From NCBI RefSeq assembly GCF_023674425.1, contig NZ_CP098401.1, positions 1,674,001 to 1,738,000 of the forward strand: a DNA stretch of 64,000 nucleotides, in the 5' to 3' direction. The first letter of the stretch is position 1, and each line of letters starts with the position of its first letter. Under the pieces are notes generated by a model that had not been told where the DNA came from, searched no databases, and saw only the letters and a list, made by a program, of their open reading frames with translations. Of the stretch, positions 25,828-34,352 are shown piece by piece. This DNA is from Sphingomonas donggukensis (GTDB lineage Bacteria; Pseudomonadota; Alphaproteobacteria; Sphingomonadales; Sphingomonadaceae). A program made the translations under genes and the position numbers.

Positions 25828-26312
25828 GGCTCGTCCATCGCGACGACCAACGCCGCATCGCCGCGGCGCTGCCCGGCGTCGCGCAGGTGCGCTGTCGCGG
25901 GATCGCGCCGCAGCCCGGCGCGCAGCCGGTCGGGATCGGCGGTGCTCGCCTCGATCGCCAGGCGACCGTCTGCGCCCCGCCCCGCGCGCACCAGCTGCGT
26001 CTCGCGCGGCAGCGCCCGCGCCAGCCCTTCCAGTGTGGTCCCGAGGGTCGGCCGGTCGATCACGGTCGCCAGCGCGCGCCGCTGCGCCGCCTGCGCCCGC
26101 GCCGCCGCGATCCGCGGACCCTGTGCCGCCGCGACCGCCGCTGCGTCGTGCCGCGCCGCCGCGGTCAGCAGCTTTGCGCCCAGCAGCGTCGCGACCGGCG
26201 CCAGTATCAGCAGCACCGCCACGATCCCCGCCGCCCGGCGCCCGATCGACACAGGGGGCAGCGTGCCGAGCCGCGCCAGCAGGCTGGGGTTGGGGGGCGC
26301 ATCGTCGGCCAT
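25824..26312 (-). CDS. PilN/GspL-periplasmic-domain-like inner-membrane protein
   Basis: A 162-residue protein with a short cytoplasmic N-terminus, a membrane helix (RAAGIVAVLLILAPVATLLGA, about residues 25-45), an Ala-rich coiled region, and a segment (LGTTLEGLARALPRETQLVRA, then DGRLAIEASTADPDRLRAGL) that resembles the periplasmic part of PilN or GspL. It lacks the actin-like cytoplasmic domain. It is the first gene of the trio and lies about 160 bp from divergent phoX. Confidence 0.6.
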   Translation of the reverse strand: MADDAPPNPSLLARLGTLPPVSIGRRAAGIVAVLLILAPVATLLGAKLLTAAARHDAAAVAAAQGPRIAAARAQAAQRRALATVIDRPTLGTTLEGLARALPRETQLVRAGRGADGRLAIEASTADPDRLRAGLRRDPATAHLRDAGQRRGDAALVVAMDEP

Positions 26313-26475
26313 CGCGCGCCGGCCTAGGCGCGAACGCCCTACGCATCAATCCGCCGCCCGCACCCCGTCGCAATCGGCGCGCGGCGGGGGTGGCAAAAGC
26401 CGGTGCGTTCGCTAGGACGGCATCGAGTAGGTGCGCCAGCACCCCGTCTGCGAGCCTGTACCCGAGGATTTGAGT

Positions 26476-28875
26476 ATGACCGACACCCGCAATCCCAGCA
26501 TCGGCGATCTGATCGAGCAGCGGTATTCGCGCCGCGCCGCGCTGAAGGGCTCGGCTTCCGCTGCAGCGACGGTGGTCATCGGCGGGTCGGTGCTGGCGGC
26601 GTGCGGCGGCGGTGGTGGCGGGTCGACCGCCAACCCGCCCCCCACGGTCACCGCGACCGCCTCCCCCACCACGACGACCGCGGGCAACCGCGTGACGATC
26701 ACCGCGACCGCGACCGACGACGGCAGCGTCGCCTCGACCAGCTTCGTGCAGGTCGGCGGCGCCGCGGTGACGCTGTCGGCGACGACCGGCCTGACTACCA
26801 GCTTCACCGCACCTGCCGTGACCGCGAGTTCGGTCATCGTGATCCGCTTCACCGCGACCGACAATTCGGGCAACACCGCCTCCGCCGACGTCAACGTGAC
26901 GGTCGGCGTCGGCGTGATCGGCTTCACGGCGGTCGCGAAGAACCGCAACGACGTGGTGACGATCCCGAGCGGCTATGCGGTGTCGGTGCTGTACCGCACC
27001 GGCGACCCGATCGCGGCATCGACCGCGGCTTATGCGAATACGGGCGCGGACACCGATTTCGCGAACCGCGCGGGCGATCATGGCGCGGGCTTCTATTATT
27101 TCGGGCTGGTCGCGACCGGCACCGGGGTCGACGTGTCGAACAGCGCGCGCGGCCTGCTGGCGATGAATCACGAGGGGATTACCCAGGCGTACCTCCACCC
27201 CGCCGGCCCGACCTCGGCAGGCGGCGTCCGACCCGAGGCGGAGGTGCTGAAGGAAACCGAAGCGCACGGGCTGAGCGTGGTCGAAATCGCCGCCGGCACC
27301 AGCGGCTTCGCGCCCGTGCAGGCGAGCGCCTATAACCGCCGCGTCACCCCCTCGACCGCGGTTGCGATCAACGGACCGGTCAAGGGCAATGCGCTGGTCC
27401 AGACCGCCTTCTCCGCCGACGGCACCGCCGGGCGCGGCACGATCGGCAACAGCGCGCTGGCGCAGACCGCCTGGGGTACCGCGCTGTCGAGCGAGGAGAA
27501 ATGGGCGCGCTATTTCCGCCGTCCCCCCGCCGCCGACGACGCGCGCCGCACGACCAAGCAGGTCCGCGCCCTCACCCGCTACGGCGTGACCAGCACCACC
27601 GGGCTCTATGGCTGGGCGACCGTCACCGGCAATTCGCTCTACGCGCGTTGGGACGCGCAGGCGACCGGCGCGTCGGCGACCGCCGACTATCGCAACGAAC
27701 CCAACCAGTTCGGCTGGATCGTCGAGGTCGATCCCTATGACAAGGCGGCGACCGTGCGGAAGCGCACCGCGCTCGGCCGCCTCGCTCATTCGGGCGTCGC
27801 GACCTCCAACTTCATCGCCGGGGCGAAGCCGGTAGTGTACATGGGCGACGCCGGCGAGAACGAATATCTCTACAAGTTCGTTTCGGGCACGGCCTATGCC
27901 TCCGCCGATGCGGGGGCGACCGACCGCATGTCGATCGGCGACAAATATTTCGACACGGGCACGCTGTACGTCGCGAAATTCGCCAACGATGGCACCGGCA
28001 CCTGGCTGCCGCTGACGTTCGGGACCGGCGGGCTCGATGCGGCCAACGCGACCTACAGCTTCACCGACCAGGCCGACGTGCTGACCCACGCCCGCATCGC
28101 CGGCGATATCCTGGCGGCGACGCCGATGGACACGCCGGCGTGGAGCACGATCAACGCGCTGACCGGCGACATCTTCGTGTCGCTGAAGGGCAACGACCAG
28201 CGCACGCCCGCCAACACCAACGGCCCCAACCCGCGCGCCTATGTCGATGCACCGAGCGCCCAGGTCGGCAACCGCAACGGCCATGTCCTGCGCATGCGCG
28301 AGGGTACCGGCGGTCTCGAGGGCACGACCTTCACTTGGGACATCTACGTCTTCGGTGCGGGTTCGGACCTCGATGCGACCAACATCAACATCTCGGCGCT
28401 CGATGCGACCAACGACTTCTCGGGGCCGGAGGGCCTGCGCTTCGGGCGGGGATCGAACCCCTCGGGGCTGGGCTCGCCGCTGCTGTGGCTCCAGACCGAC
28501 GATCAGGCGTACCGCGACGTCACCAACAACCAGATGCTGGCGGGCCTCCCCGGCGGCGTCGGCGACGGCGGCACCGCGATCGACAAGACGGTGACCAACA
28601 GCGGCACCACCCAGGCAACCCGCATCGGCAAGGCGCCGGGTGCCGCGCTGAAGCGGTTCCTGGTCGGCCCGGTCGAGGCCGCGGTGACCGGGGTGGACAC
28701 GACGCCCGACGGTCGCACGCTGTTCGTCAACATCCAGCACCCCGGCCAGAACGGCACCGCCGCGGCGCCGACGAGCAACTGGCCCGACAACCAGACCGCC
28801 GCAGCGGCAGGCGTACGCCCGCGCTCGGCGACGATCGTGATTACGCGGACCGACGGGGGTATCGTCGGGCTGTAA
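26476..28875 (+). CDS. PhoX/DUF839-type phosphatase, Tat-exported lipoprotein with Ig-like N-terminal domain
   Basis: A 799-residue exported protein. The Tat signal is YSRRAALKGSASAA, followed by a lipobox-like LAAC and a Gly run. Residues of about 60-150 form an Ig/PKD-like domain (PPPTVTATASPTTTTAG...). The catalytic part has DUF839/PhoX features: HEGITQAYLHP near residue 235, HGLSVVEIAAGTSGF, NEPNQFGWIVEVDPYDKAAT, YMGDAGENEYLYKFV, and the late FSGPEGLRFGRGSNPSG. PhoX enzymes are calcium- and iron-dependent phosphomonoesterases used under phosphate limitation. The ATG at 26476 has CGAGG upstream. It sits beside a T2SS locus, a plausible export route. Confidence 0.85.
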   Translation: MTDTRNPSIGDLIEQRYSRRAALKGSASAAATVVIGGSVLAACGGGGGGSTANPPPTVTATASPTTTTAGNRVTITATATDDGSVASTSFVQVGGAAVTLSATTGLTTSFTAPAVTASSVIVIRFTATDNSGNTASADVNVTVGVGVIGFTAVAKNRNDVVTIPSGYAVSVLYRTGDPIAASTAAYANTGADTDFANRAGDHGAGFYYFGLVATGTGVDVSNSARGLLAMNHEGITQAYLHPAGPTSAGGVRPEAEVLKETEAHGLSVVEIAAGTSGFAPVQASAYNRRVTPSTAVAINGPVKGNALVQTAFSADGTAGRGTIGNSALAQTAWGTALSSEEKWARYFRRPPAADDARRTTKQVRALTRYGVTSTTGLYGWATVTGNSLYARWDAQATGASATADYRNEPNQFGWIVEVDPYDKAATVRKRTALGRLAHSGVATSNFIAGAKPVVYMGDAGENEYLYKFVSGTAYASADAGATDRMSIGDKYFDTGTLYVAKFANDGTGTWLPLTFGTGGLDAANATYSFTDQADVLTHARIAGDILAATPMDTPAWSTINALTGDIFVSLKGNDQRTPANTNGPNPRAYVDAPSAQVGNRNGHVLRMREGTGGLEGTTFTWDIYVFGAGSDLDATNINISALDATNDFSGPEGLRFGRGSNPSGLGSPLLWLQTDDQAYRDVTNNQMLAGLPGGVGDGGTAIDKTVTNSGTTQATRIGKAPGAALKRFLVGPVEAAVTGVDTTPDGRTLFVNIQHPGQNGTAAAPTSNWPDNQTAAAAGVRPRSATIVITRTDGGIVGL

Positions 28876-28928
28876 GGGTTGGCGTGGGGGGCGGTGGATG
28901 CCGCCCCTCACGCCGCTTCCCAAGAAGC

Positions 28929-29007
28929 CCGTTCATTTCAAGCGTAGTCTAGAAACCGCCGGCGAGATGCGCGCGGCCTGTTTCTCGACTACGCTTGAAT
29001 CGAACGG
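28929..29007 (+). repeat. Family D palindromic repeat, copy 2 (diverged)
   Basis: About 79 bp with imperfect inverted ends CCGTTCATTTCAAGCGTAGT and ACTACGCTTGAATCGAACGG and an inner pair AGAAAC/GTTTCT. It fills the gap between the convergent phoX and small lipoprotein genes. A cleaner copy is at 40101-40170. Confidence 0.75.
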
Positions 29008-29047
29008 GGCGGGTCGAGTTACCGACAGCTCCGACCCCGACGCCCCC

Positions 29048-29365
29048 CTATTGCGCGCCCACGACCTGCGCTACGCCGTCGCGCCCGATCGTGATGCCGT
29101 AGGTCGCACCACCCTGGCAGGTGGCGACCCACAGCGGGTCCGACGCGCCGGGGATCGTCTGGCGTTCCGACTTCGTCACGCCCTGACAATCCTTGTTGGC
29201 GTCGCGCAGCGCGCGGATGAAGACCAGGTTGCGTTCGTTGTCGCTGAGCGCGATCACCCGGGCCTGGATATCGCTCGGGCCTTCGGGTGTGGTGCGGGCG
29301 GGGGTCGTGGGCGCGCTGTCGCAGGCGGCGAGCAGCAGCGTGGCGGCGAGGATGGTCGTGCGCAT
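29048..29365 (-). CDS. Small putative lipoprotein of unknown function
   Basis: A 105-residue protein with a lipoprotein signal (MRTTILAATLLLAACDS, lipobox LAAC, Cys15). The mature part has RVIALSDNERNLVFIRALRD and two more cysteines (DCQGV, ATCQGG) that could form a disulfide. I do not recognise a family. The ATG at 29365 is chosen for the signal peptide; a start at 29401 would add 12 residues before it. It is on the same strand as the downstream end of the kinase-regulator pair, which lies upstream of it by 47 bp. Confidence 0.65.
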   Translation of the reverse strand: MRTTILAATLLLAACDSAPTTPARTTPEGPSDIQARVIALSDNERNLVFIRALRDANKDCQGVTKSERQTIPGASDPLWVATCQGGATYGITIGRDGVAQVVGAQ

Positions 29366-29412
29366 GGCCGGCAGTGTCTGCGCTCCGCCGCGCGCGCGCA
29401 AGCCCTGTCGCG

Positions 29413-30198
29413 TCAGCTCTCGCCCTTCCCCACCAGTGTCCGCACCACCGCGCGATAGTTGCGCCCGACCGGCAGCAGCTCGCCGGTGTCGGTGACGATC
29501 GTATAGCCGCCCGCGGGCCGCCGCCGGATCGACGCAACGCGGTCCCGGTTCACGATGTGCGAGCGATGGATGCGCACGAATTTCTGCGGCTCGAACCGGT
29601 CGATCAGCGTGCTGATCGGCTCACGGTGGAGATAGGAGGCGTCGCCGTGGTGGATGCGGACATATTCGCCCTCCGACTGGACACGGTCGACCTGCGCCAG
29701 GTCGATACGCACGTTTTCGCCGCGCCGCTGTACCCACAGATGCCCGGTCTGCGACGGCTCGCCGCGTCGCTCGGCCCGAAGCGTCTCGACCTGGGCGGCG
29801 AGATCGGCGAGCCGCGCTGCGGCGCTGCGATCGTCGAGCGCACGGCGCACCCGCTCGATCGCGGTGTCGAGCCGCGCGAGCCGCACGGGCTTGGTCAGGA
29901 AATCGATCGCGCCGGTGTCGAACGCATGCGCCGCGAACTGCGGATAGGCGGTGACGAACACGATCAGCGGCGGCGTCCCCTCCGCCCCCGCCAGTGCCTC
30001 GACCACGTCGAACCCATCGAGCGCCGGCATTTCGATGTCCAGCAGCACCGCGTCGGGCCGATGCTCCGCGACCCCGGCCAGCGCCGCGCGCCCGTCGGTG
30101 GCGGTACCCACGACCTCGGTCCCGGGCAGCCGCAGCACCAGGTCGCGCAACCGCTCCACCGCCAGCGGCTCGTCGTCGCAGATCAGCACCCGGATCAC
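29413..30198 (-). CDS. LytTR-family response regulator
   Basis: A 261-residue two-domain regulator. The receiver (MIRVLICDDEPLAVERLRDL) has acidic residues Asp8/Asp9, phosphoacceptor Asp54 (LLDIEMPALDG), Thr83 and Lys103. The C-terminal LytTR DNA-binding domain runs from about residue 160 (VDRVQSEGEYVRIHH, FVRIHRSHIVNRDRV, LPVGRNYRAVV). The GTG at 30198 overlaps the kinase gene stop (GTGA). It probably acts with the kinase at 30195 and may control the divergent TonB-dependent receptor (inference from position). Confidence 0.93.
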   Translation of the reverse strand: MIRVLICDDEPLAVERLRDLVLRLPGTEVVGTATDGRAALAGVAEHRPDAVLLDIEMPALDGFDVVEALAGAEGTPPLIVFVTAYPQFAAHAFDTGAIDFLTKPVRLARLDTAIERVRRALDDRSAAARLADLAAQVETLRAERRGEPSQTGHLWVQRRGENVRIDLAQVDRVQSEGEYVRIHHGDASYLHREPISTLIDRFEPQKFVRIHRSHIVNRDRVASIRRRPAGGYTIVTDTGELLPVGRNYRAVVRTLVGKGES

Positions 30199-31289
30199 AC
30201 GGTCCCTCCCGACAGCGGCACGGCGAAGCTGACCGCGAAGCCGCCGTCCGGCGTCTTGCCCGCGGCGAAGCGGCAATCCTCGCCATAGCGTGCGATCAGC
30301 CGTTCGGCGACGTTGCGCAGGCCCACGCCGGTACCGGGCGAGGCATGGCGCGGGGCGGCGCCGTTGCTGCCGCTGTCGGCGACGCGGATGGCGAGCCGGT
30401 CGTCCTCCACCCACGCCGTCACCGTCAGCGTTACCGGCGCGGTCGATCCGGCGACGGCGTGGCGCACCGCATTCTCGATCAACGGCTGGGTGATCAGGCT
30501 TGGCACGCGCGCCCCGCGCACCGCATCGGGAATGTCGATCGCTACCACCAGCCGCTCCGGAAAGCGCACCGCCTCGATCGCCAGATACACTTCCTGCAGC
30601 TCGACTTCCTTGGCGAGCGGGATGTCCTCGTTGGGATCGAGCGCGAGGCCTGCGCGCAGGAAATCGGACAGATTCTCGACCATCTGCTCGGCGGGTTCCA
30701 CCTTCTTCGCGCTGATGAGCGATGCGATCGAATTGAGCGTGTTGAACATGAAATGCGGGTTCAACTGGTAGCGCAGCGCCCTCAGGTGCGCGCTGTGCGC
30801 CTCGCGCTGCAACTGCGCCGATCGCCATTCGTGATCGCGCAACTCGCCCGAATAGACGATCGCCAGCAGCAGTCCCGACATCGCCGAATAGGCCCAGAAC
30901 CACTGGAACACCGCGAACAGATAGCCCGGCACATTGGCCTCGCGCCCGCTCACCTCCGGCATGAACAGGTGGAAGACCAGGAAATTGGCGAGCGCATGGA
31001 CGATCGCCCCGGCCAGCGCCGCGCCGATCGCGAATCCCAGTCGCCGCGCGATCGTGCGTGACCGGGTGCGGCGGTGGAATGCCAGGATCGCAAACGACAG
31101 CGCGATCCCGACCAGCGCGACGACGAGGCGCGGCGGCAGGTAGCTCCAGTCGTCGCCCGCGCCGAACACCAGCCGCTGCGTCGTCAGCAGGGAAAACTGG
31201 GCGAGCCAGAACAACAGGATCGTGATCGCCGACACGCGCGCCGTGAAGCGTTCGCCCGCCTGCGCCTGGCTCGAATGATCGCCGTCCAT
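30195..31289 (-). CDS. LytS-type sensor histidine kinase
   Basis: A 364-residue membrane kinase of the His_kinase (PF06580) class. The N-terminal half has four or so membrane helices (ITILLFWLAQFSLL, VVALVGIALSFAIL, GFAIGAALAGAIVHALAN, YSAMSGLLLAIVYSG). The phosphoacceptor box is LRYQLNPHFMFNTLNSI with His179, and the ATP-binding part has LITQPLIENAVRHAV and GTGVGLRNVAERL. No extracytoplasmic sensor domain is obvious, so sensing may occur in the membrane. Confidence 0.93.
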   Translation of the reverse strand: MDGDHSSQAQAGERFTARVSAITILLFWLAQFSLLTTQRLVFGAGDDWSYLPPRLVVALVGIALSFAILAFHRRTRSRTIARRLGFAIGAALAGAIVHALANFLVFHLFMPEVSGREANVPGYLFAVFQWFWAYSAMSGLLLAIVYSGELRDHEWRSAQLQREAHSAHLRALRYQLNPHFMFNTLNSIASLISAKKVEPAEQMVENLSDFLRAGLALDPNEDIPLAKEVELQEVYLAIEAVRFPERLVVAIDIPDAVRGARVPSLITQPLIENAVRHAVAGSTAPVTLTVTAWVEDDRLAIRVADSGSNGAAPRHASPGTGVGLRNVAERLIARYGEDCRFAAGKTPDGGFAVSFAVPLSGGTV

Positions 31290-31535
31290 GCGCCCCTGCT
31301 ACGGCGGGGAGCGGCCCGCTGCCAAGCGGTCGCTGCGCGGTTCGTGGGGCGCACCGTGCGGTTGGTGCCGCCACGCGCCGCCACGCGCCGCCGCTCACCG
31401 ATCGGACGCGGCATTTCGCTGCACAGTCGCAGATTTTCGGGGCTTGCCACGCTTTTGCGACAAATCGCTGTTAGGCGGCCCGCTGCGGGGCGCCACCTGC
31501 GCCAAGATTCCACCGACCGACTGGGCCTGTAACCG
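31290..31535. promoter_or_regulatory. Divergent intergenic control region (kinase / TonB receptor)
   Basis: A 246-bp non-coding region between two divergent genes, so it must hold promoters for both. It is locally less GC-rich near 31425-31470 (TTTTCGGGGCTTGCCACGC). I cannot assign -35/-10 boxes or LytTR direct repeats with confidence. Confidence 0.35.
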
Positions 31536-34352
31536 ATGACGCGTATCCCGTTCCTGCTCGCGACCACCGCGGCGTTCCTGACACCGGGGGGTGCCTATGC
31601 CCAGAGCGCGCCTGCGCCGACGCCCGCGCCCGAGGCGGAAACCGAAGCCGGCGACGGTGCCGAGAGCGAACCGATCACGGTGGTCGGCCAGCGCGAACGC
31701 GGGTCGGTGCCGGGCGACATCAAGCCCGAACAGGTTATCCGCGCCGCCGATATCCGCGCCTACGGCGTCAGCTCGATCACCGAACTGCTCGCCGAGCTGT
31801 CCCCGCAGATCGGCGCCGGTCGCGGGCGCGACGGCGGGCAGCCGGTGGTGCTGCTGAACGGGCGCCGCATCTCGGGCTTCCGCGAAATCCGCGACCTGCC
31901 GACCGAGGCAATCGAGCGCACCGAGATCCTGCCGCCCGAGGCCGCGCAGCAGCTGGGCTACCGCGCCGACCAGCGCGTCGTGAACATCGTCCTGCGCCGC
32001 CGCTTCCGCGCGGTCACCGCCGAGCTTCAGGGCAGCGGCGCGACCGCGGGCGACCGCTATACCGCGGCGTCCGACGTCAACATCGTCCGCATCGCCCGCG
32101 ACAAGCGGCTGAACGTCAACGTGCATTATGACGGCGCGACCCCGATCTACGAGGACGACCGCGACATCGTGCCGACCCCGCCGACGCGCCCCTACGGCAT
32201 CCTCGGCAACCTGACGCCCGCGAACGGCCAGGCGGTGATAGACCCCTCGCTCGGCGGCGCGACCGTGGCCGGCGTACCAGAGGGCGCGACGGGCCGCCTG
32301 CCCGCGTCGGCGTTCCTCAACCCGGCCAATTCCAGCGACTTCGGCGCGTACCGCACGCTGGCCGCCGCGACCCGCAAATTCTCCGCCAACGGCACCTACA
32401 GCCGCCCGATCGGGAAGGTCGCGGCGTCACTGAACGTCAATCTGGAATCGACCAGCAGCGATTCCGAACTCGGCCTCGCCAGCACCAGCTTCACCGTGCC
32501 CGCGGGCAACCCGTTTTCGCCGTTCACCAATCCGGTGACGGTCAACCGCTATCTGCTTGAGGCAGGACCGCGCGAGCGGAGCGCCGACGGCACGCTCGCC
32601 CATGTCGGGCTCGCCCTGAACGGCGATGTCGGCACGTGGCGCTGGTCGCTGACAAGCAACTATGATCGCACCCTGTCGCGCACGCTGACCGATGCCGGCA
32701 TCGACTTCACCCCGCTCGCCGCCCGGATCGCGGCCAACGATCCGGCGATCAATCCGTTCGCCCGCTTCGACGCGGCGCTCGTCGGCCCCTATGCGCAGGA
32801 TTTCGCGCGATCGGTATCGAACGTCGCCAATGTCGAGGGCGTCGCCAATGGCCCGCTGCTCACCCTGCCCGCAGGCAAGGTCAACGCCAGCGTGAAGGCA
32901 GGGTTCGAGAACAGCGATTTCGACGCGCGTGCGATTCGCGCCGGCGTCGCCACCACCAGCGGCACGACCCGTGGCGTCGGCAGCGGGCAAGTCCGCGTCG
33001 ACGTGCCGATCACCAGCCGCCGCAACGACGTGCTGGCGGCGATCGGCAATCTGTCGCTCAACGGCAGCTACGCGGTCGATCGCACCTCGGATTTCGGCGC
33101 GCTCACCACCTATGGCTACGGCCTCAACTGGTCGCCGATCCCGCAGGTCTTTTTCCTGGCGAGCGTCAACGACGAGGACGGCGCACCGACCACGGCGCAG
33201 CTGACCAATCCGGTCATCGTGACCCCGGCCGCACGCATCTTCGACTTCGTCACCGGGCAGAGCGTGGACGTGCAGCGCATCGACGGCGGCAATCCCAATC
33301 TGCGCGCGGATTCGCGCCGCGTGACCGCGCTGACGCTGAACGTGACCCCGCTCAACAGCGTCGACCTGCGGCTGAGTGCGGAATATACCGCGACGCGCAC
33401 GCTGAGCCCGATCGCCAGCCTGCCCGCGCCGACTGCGGCGCTGGAGGCGGCATTCCCCGACCGCTTCACTCGCGACGCCGCCGGCCAATTGGTGCGGTTC
33501 GACAATCGCCCGGTCAATTTCGCGCGATCCGACCAGCAGCAGCTGCGCACCGGCATCACCTTCTCGCGGCGGCTGGGCAAGATGCCCGAGCGCCCGGCGA
33601 GCGGCTTCGGAGGATTCGGCGGACGGCGCGGCGGTCAGGGCGACGGCGCGGCTCCGGCGGTGCAACCCGGCAGCACGGCTCCCCCACCGGCATCGGGTGA
33701 TGCGCCCCGCGCCGAGGGTGGTGAGGGTCGGCGCAGCGAGGGTCAGCGCGGCGAGGGTCGCGGCGGCTTCGGCGGGGGCGGCTTCGGCGGCGGCAACTTC
33801 AACCCCAATTCGCCCCGCGCGCAGGCGTTTTTCGCCTCTCCGCAGGCACGCGCGCTCGGCAACGTCGGACGCCTGCAAGTCTCGGTGTTCCACACTTGGC
33901 GACTGGAGGACAGCGTGCTGATCCGCCCCGGCGTTCCGCAGCTCGACCTGCTCGACGGCGACGCGCTCGACACGCGCGGCGGGCGGGCCAAGCACCAGCT
34001 GGAATTCAACGCCGGGATCACGCGCGGCGGCTACGGCCTGCGCGCGTCGGGCAACTGGCAGTCGGGGACGTTCGTGCGCGGCGGCACGCCCCGCGCGCCG
34101 ACCGACCTGAACTTCGCACCGCTGACGACGCTGACGCTCCGCGCGTTCGCCGACTTTAATCCGCTGATGAAGGTGACGCGCGACCATCCGGTGCTGCGCG
34201 GGCTGCGCGTCCAGCTGGCGGTGCGCAACGTGTTCGACGCGAAGCTGAAGGTGACCGACGCGACCGGCACCGTGCCGCTGAATTATCAGCCCGACTTGCT
34301 CGATCCCACCGGACGGGTGGTGTCGATCAGTTTGCGCAAGCTGCTGTTCTAG
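31536..34352 (+). CDS. TonB-dependent receptor with Gly/Arg-rich insertion
   Basis: A 938-residue outer-membrane receptor. A signal peptide ends AYAQS; a Pro/Ala/Glu-rich linker and EPITVVGQRERG lead to the plug (ITELLAELSPQIGAGRGRDG, PVVLLNGRRISGFREI, IERTEILPPEAAQQLGYR). The rest is an antiparallel barrel. At about residues 688-758 a low-complexity segment (GFGGFGGRRGGQGDG... GGFGGGGFGGGNF) interrupts the barrel and would form a long loop. Plug features resemble the alphaproteobacterial receptors without known siderophore ligands; the substrate is unknown. Confidence 0.9.
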   Translation: MTRIPFLLATTAAFLTPGGAYAQSAPAPTPAPEAETEAGDGAESEPITVVGQRERGSVPGDIKPEQVIRAADIRAYGVSSITELLAELSPQIGAGRGRDGGQPVVLLNGRRISGFREIRDLPTEAIERTEILPPEAAQQLGYRADQRVVNIVLRRRFRAVTAELQGSGATAGDRYTAASDVNIVRIARDKRLNVNVHYDGATPIYEDDRDIVPTPPTRPYGILGNLTPANGQAVIDPSLGGATVAGVPEGATGRLPASAFLNPANSSDFGAYRTLAAATRKFSANGTYSRPIGKVAASLNVNLESTSSDSELGLASTSFTVPAGNPFSPFTNPVTVNRYLLEAGPRERSADGTLAHVGLALNGDVGTWRWSLTSNYDRTLSRTLTDAGIDFTPLAARIAANDPAINPFARFDAALVGPYAQDFARSVSNVANVEGVANGPLLTLPAGKVNASVKAGFENSDFDARAIRAGVATTSGTTRGVGSGQVRVDVPITSRRNDVLAAIGNLSLNGSYAVDRTSDFGALTTYGYGLNWSPIPQVFFLASVNDEDGAPTTAQLTNPVIVTPAARIFDFVTGQSVDVQRIDGGNPNLRADSRRVTALTLNVTPLNSVDLRLSAEYTATRTLSPIASLPAPTAALEAAFPDRFTRDAAGQLVRFDNRPVNFARSDQQQLRTGITFSRRLGKMPERPASGFGGFGGRRGGQGDGAAPAVQPGSTAPPPASGDAPRAEGGEGRRSEGQRGEGRGGFGGGGFGGGNFNPNSPRAQAFFASPQARALGNVGRLQVSVFHTWRLEDSVLIRPGVPQLDLLDGDALDTRGGRAKHQLEFNAGITRGGYGLRASGNWQSGTFVRGGTPRAPTDLNFAPLTTLTLRAFADFNPLMKVTRDHPVLRGLRVQLAVRNVFDAKLKVTDATGTVPLNYQPDLLDPTGRVVSISLRKLLF

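Noticed and set aside
25828..28923. Very long minus-strand frame continuous with the GspM-like gene
   Set aside because: It is antisense to phoX and the pilN-like gene, composition is Arg/Gly-rich shadow sequence, and the real gene starts at 25827.
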